Below are positions 60,767-64,000 of a DNA stretch of 64,000 nucleotides, piece by piece. The notes under the pieces were generated by a model. It did not search any database. It saw nothing but the letters and a program-made list of their open reading frames with translations, and was not told where the DNA came from. The position numbers and the translations under genes are program-made. This DNA comes from Amyloporia xantha (lineage: Eukaryota > Basidiomycota > Agaricomycetes > Polyporales > Adustoporiaceae): assembly GCA_036971615.1 (NCBI GenBank), contig JAYKKR010000026.1, positions 310,001 through 374,000 of the forward strand, written 5' to 3'. The first letter of the stretch is position 1. Each line of letters opens with the position of its first letter.

Positions 60767-63298
60767 ATGGCTTCTCACAATCGCATTCCCACCCTTGACA
60801 AACTAGGTTCCACTGTCCCGACTGGTCTGGACGTCCAGAACGTTGTGGCAGACTGGTTTCGTTCTTTCTCTTTCCAAGTACAATCTGGCGATATCAGTGG
60901 CATACTCGATCTCTTCGTGGAAGATGCGTACTGGCGCGACCTGCTTTCCCTAACATGGGACTTCCGCACTTTTGACGGCTTGTCTGAGATCAAGCAATTT
61001 CTGGCAGACAGGCTGGATCTCGCCCATATGGGCGGTCTCAAGCCCCGAGAGTTTGTCCGCCTGCAACAGCCATACCCTGACCTTGTTTGGATCGTAGCCA
61101 TGTTCGAGTTTGAGACAGACATAGGGATAGGGTCTGGTGTCTTCCGTTTGGTGCCCACTGCTGATAAGCAGTGGAAAGCGCATAACATGTTCACGAACCT
61201 TGAAGATCTGAAGGGCTTCCCTGAGAAGATCGGCCCGCTTCGTAGTCGAAGATCGAATCCAAGCTATCAGTGGGCGGAGGAACGTCAGCGCGAAAGTGCG
61301 TTTGAAGATTCCGAGCCTGCCGTCTTGATCATCGGAGGCGGTCACTGTGGACTAGAGCTCGCTGCCCGCTTGAAATATCTCGACGTCCCAACTCTTGTCA
61401 TCGAGAGCAACCGTAAGATCGGAGATAACTGGAGAAAGAGGTACGATGCGTTGTGCATGCATTGGCCAGTCTGTAAGTTGAACAGTGAATCTTCATTCTC
61501 ACATAATTGACATGGTGTCGCTTGGGCAGGGTATGATCATATGCCCTATATACTGTATGTCCTTTTGCTCTTCACACAGAGGAGTTATTAAGGTTCGTAG
61601 GTTTCCTGCAACGTGGCCGTTATACACTCCATCCTTCAAGGTAATATCTGTCCCAATCGCCCGTCAGGAGAACGAGTACTGAAGAAAAGCTCAGATGGCA
61701 GAATGGTTGGAGTCGTACGCACAAGCCCTTGAGCTCAACGTATGGACATCAGCAACAGTACAACATGCATGGCAAGATGCCTCTCATAAATGGATTGTCC
61801 TGGTGAAGCGTGGCGATGGACGTGAGCGCTCATTCTCCGTGGATCATTTAGGTGGGCGTCTAGAAGCCGTCAGATTCGTGTATATTCACACTGCAGTGCT
61901 GGAGCAGTCTTCGCCACCGGTGTCGGTGACGCCAACCCGAAAGTACCTACGATACCCAACATGGTATATTTATCAGTGTTATTCTAATATGATAAATAGG
62001 ATGACACGATTATTTAGGATACGTTCGAAGGTTCGACGCTTCACTCATCGCAGTATAAGAATAGCAAGGGTTACGAGGGCAAAAGGGTGGTTGTCATCGG
62101 AGCTGGGAACTCTGGTAGGAGACTGGTCCGCAACAGTGTTCTCCACCTCTGACAATTGCATCTGTAGGACATGACATCGCTGCCGATTTAGCCAGACACG
62201 ACATAGGTCAGTAGACCGTCATACGAGCGAGCTGTGCACGTACTGAGAGCTGTCGGGCAGATGTCACCATGTTTCAGCGAAGCAGCACGTTCGTCATGAA
62301 TCTAGATAAACAGTGGAAGTACTTGGGTGGACGTACGTTCATTTCTGTGAGATTGTCGAGACATGACTCACGGTTCCACACGATTAATAGCGTTGTATTC
62401 CGAGGGTTCGCCGCCGGTCGATGTAGCTGACCGACTTTTTGCTTCCATACCTCATCTGCTCCAGGAAAATGGCCTGGCACAGCGTTCCACCAAGGCCATT
62501 GCTGAGGGTGACAAGTATGTCTTTACAAATGGCCCTTGTTCGTGGTCTCATCGGTGCACAGAGATCTTCTTGATAAACTACATGCGGTCGGTTTCAAGAC
62601 TGACCTTGGGCTCAAGGATGCGGGGATATTGTTACTTCTCAAGGTCAAAGGAGGAGGACACTATTTCGGTAAGACCTGGATCCGAGTGATCGTGCAGATC
62701 AGCAACCGACTGACGGACCTTTGCGATGAGACAGATATAGGTGCAAGTCAATTGATTATTGATGGTAAAATCAAGATCAAGAACGGGTGCCAGATTGAGC
62801 GATTCACCTCCAAGGGATTGCAGTTCGATAACCAGTCTCAGCTAGATGCAGACGTCGTCATCTTCGCCACTGGGTTCGTTTTTGAATACTCTGGATGTCT
62901 ATTCTCACCACCTGGGGACGTCCCTCACATCTAGGTGTGGTGATGTCAAGAATTCAATCCGTAAGGTGTGCGGAGATAAAGTTACCGACGCGTGTAAGGC
63001 TATCTGGGGACTCGACAGAGAAGGCGAACTACGTGGAGCATGGCGCGATCTTGGTGTGCCTGGTTTATGGTATCTCTTCGGTATGTATGACTTATGCATC
63101 CTGCGCACGCTACATTGACCAGCAGGACCATTTCTCAGGGCCTCTTCAGATGAGTCGCTTCCACTCCAAGCATGTCGCATTGCGTAAGGCCTCTGATGTA
63201 AATAGACGGGAAATACCACTTACCGACAGCTATGCACAGAGATCAAAGCCATGAAGGAAGGAGTCTTCGGCACGCGGTACAGTATCCGTGATGAATGA
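60767..63298 (+). CDS. Flavin-containing monooxygenase with NTF2-like N-terminal domain
   Basis: FAD/NADPH monooxygenase of the YUCCA-like group common in Agaricomycetes. Residues about 20-170 form an NTF2/SnoaL-like domain (GDISGILDLFVEDAYWRDLL ... WKAHNMFTNLEDL). The FAD site is VLIIGGGHCGLELAARLKYL. RFD-type features continue as WYDHMPYILFPATWPLYTPS and DWLESYA-like MAEWLESYAQALELNVWTSAT. The FATG motif appears as VFATGVGDANPKVPTIPNM. The NADPH site is KRVVVIGAGNSGHDIAADLARH, followed by DVTMFQRSSTFVM. The second FATG-type strand is ADVVIFATG, and the C-terminus reads SRFHSKHVALQIKAMKEGVF. About twelve introns resolve in phase and no lesion was found. It lies between the UstYa-like pseudogene and gene, which suggests a secondary-metabolism context. 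Confidence 0.9.
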
Positions 63299-63549
63299 CT
63301 GGCGACCGATCCTCTCACCGGCCAAGACGCGCAGGATAGAAGTCATTCGGTGGTATCGCGTGGGCTGGTCTAAGCTGTGAAGTTTGTACAATATTCCGTA
63401 AGTAAATGCGACATGTACAAATCCGTATAGCATGGATATATAAGAATCTGAGACATGAGACAACAACATATGGCAATCCTCATGATTATTGTTCCTTTCG
63501 CCACGATTGCGCAGCCAGGGGAGTCTCGCTGATGTACTGGCTCTGGCAG
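63299..63549. other. Convergent 3' intergenic region
   Basis: Short spacer between two convergent genes. No feature seen. Confidence 0.55.
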
Positions 63550-64000
63550 TCAATGCTCGTGGATTGAGTCAACGTCTTCAGGCCGATGCATCTGGCTTCG
63601 AGGAATATGAACTGCGTGGGCGTAGCTCCAATCCACGATCTTCCCATAGTCCCTGCATTTATGCAGAGTGTCGAAGTCTGGGTACGGCGAATTGTGTCCA
63701 TCTGCCCAGTCATATGTGATCACAGCCACATCCGCATTGCACATGATGTTCTGTCGGAGCATTTCCAAGCAATGATCTAGACGTGATTTATTTGTGGAAG
63801 CATCATTAAACTCTGAAGAAGTACTTGCCTATATGGTGCCGGAGGAGTTCGGGTTCAACTTGAAACATCTCGTCCTTGCGCGGTTCGTAGTATTCGCGGT
63901 ACGAGAATTTGCGCAACATATTCTAGAACAGAGTCTAAGCGTCAAAATCTCACGAATGGTATACGCATAGCCAATACACGAAGACATACCACACAATGCA
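63550..64000 (-). CDS. UstYa-like DUF3328 protein, 3' part (runs off right edge)
   Basis: UstYa-like proteins oxidise or cyclise peptide products in fungal RiPP pathways (ustiloxin, cyclochlorotine, asperipin) and occur in other clusters. Visible exons are 64000-63990 (partial, ...L-H-C-V), 63922-63829 (NMLRKFSYREYYEPRKDEMF then QVEPELLRHHI) and 63776-63550 (DHCLEMLRQNIMCNADVAVI then TYDWADGHNSPYPDFDTLHK ... WSYAHAVHIPRSQMHR). The two family hallmarks, HC of FHQLHC and HxxHC (HHIDHC), are both intact. The intron 63828-63777 has a GC donor (GCAAGT) and TAG acceptor. The N-terminal membrane anchor lies beyond the window. No lesions are seen in the visible part. Confidence 0.8.

Noticed and set aside
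59805..64000. Direct repeats flanking the monooxygenase, first read as LTRs
   Set aside because: The repeated sequence translates on the minus strand into matching exons of a UstYa-like protein, so it is a gene duplication, not a retroelement.

Overview
The window is nuclear DNA from a filamentous basidiomycete. It carries dense, short-intron eukaryotic genes, a FunK1 fungal-type kinase, an S53 sedolisin, a wax-synthase-domain acyltransferase, a Zn2Cys6 regulator and a UstYa-type (DUF3328) gene. This gene mix and the GC-rich coding exons fit Agaricomycetes. Polyporales is my best guess, but that is inference. No rRNA, tRNA or CRISPR array was recognised.

Layout. 0.2-2.7 kb: a secreted S53 tripeptidyl-peptidase (minus). 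4.7-5.4 kb: the proteasome beta-4 subunit Pre1. 8.6-10.0 kb: a wax-synthase-like membrane acyltransferase (minus). 12.6-17.9 kb: a large XlnR-like Zn2Cys6 transcription factor (minus) with a 749-bp intron. 17.9-25.6 kb is gene-poor and holds a hairpin-rich, MITE-like segment and a pair of inverted repeats.

25.6-52.3 kb is a compact housekeeping block: DMAC1-like protein, HMG-CoA lyase, a coiled-coil protein of unknown function with an apparent frameshift, a SUZ-domain protein, serine palmitoyltransferase Lcb2, UDP-glucose dehydrogenase with an 18-nt exon, a VAP/MSP-domain protein, an ataxin-10-like protein divergent from Vma12, a SUMO-motif Snf2 ATPase and an Est1/Smg7 protein.

52.3-64.0 kb is accessory: a possible 65-aa protein made of very short exons, a KPWE-motif (Pex39-like) peroxisomal protein, a small secreted protein with an internally duplicated cysteine and dibasic motif, a FunK1 kinase, and a locus in which a flavin monooxygenase lies between a decayed UstYa-like pseudogene and an apparently intact UstYa-like gene that runs off the right edge. 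UstYa-like proteins modify Kex2-processed repeat peptides in known fungal RiPP pathways. The nearby secreted repeat protein together with this UstYa/FMO duplication is therefore the most interesting lead, but the link is a hypothesis.

Gene models were assembled by hand from reading frames joined at GT-AG (twice GC-AG) splice sites and checked for phase and conserved motifs. Coordinates give the full CDS span including introns.
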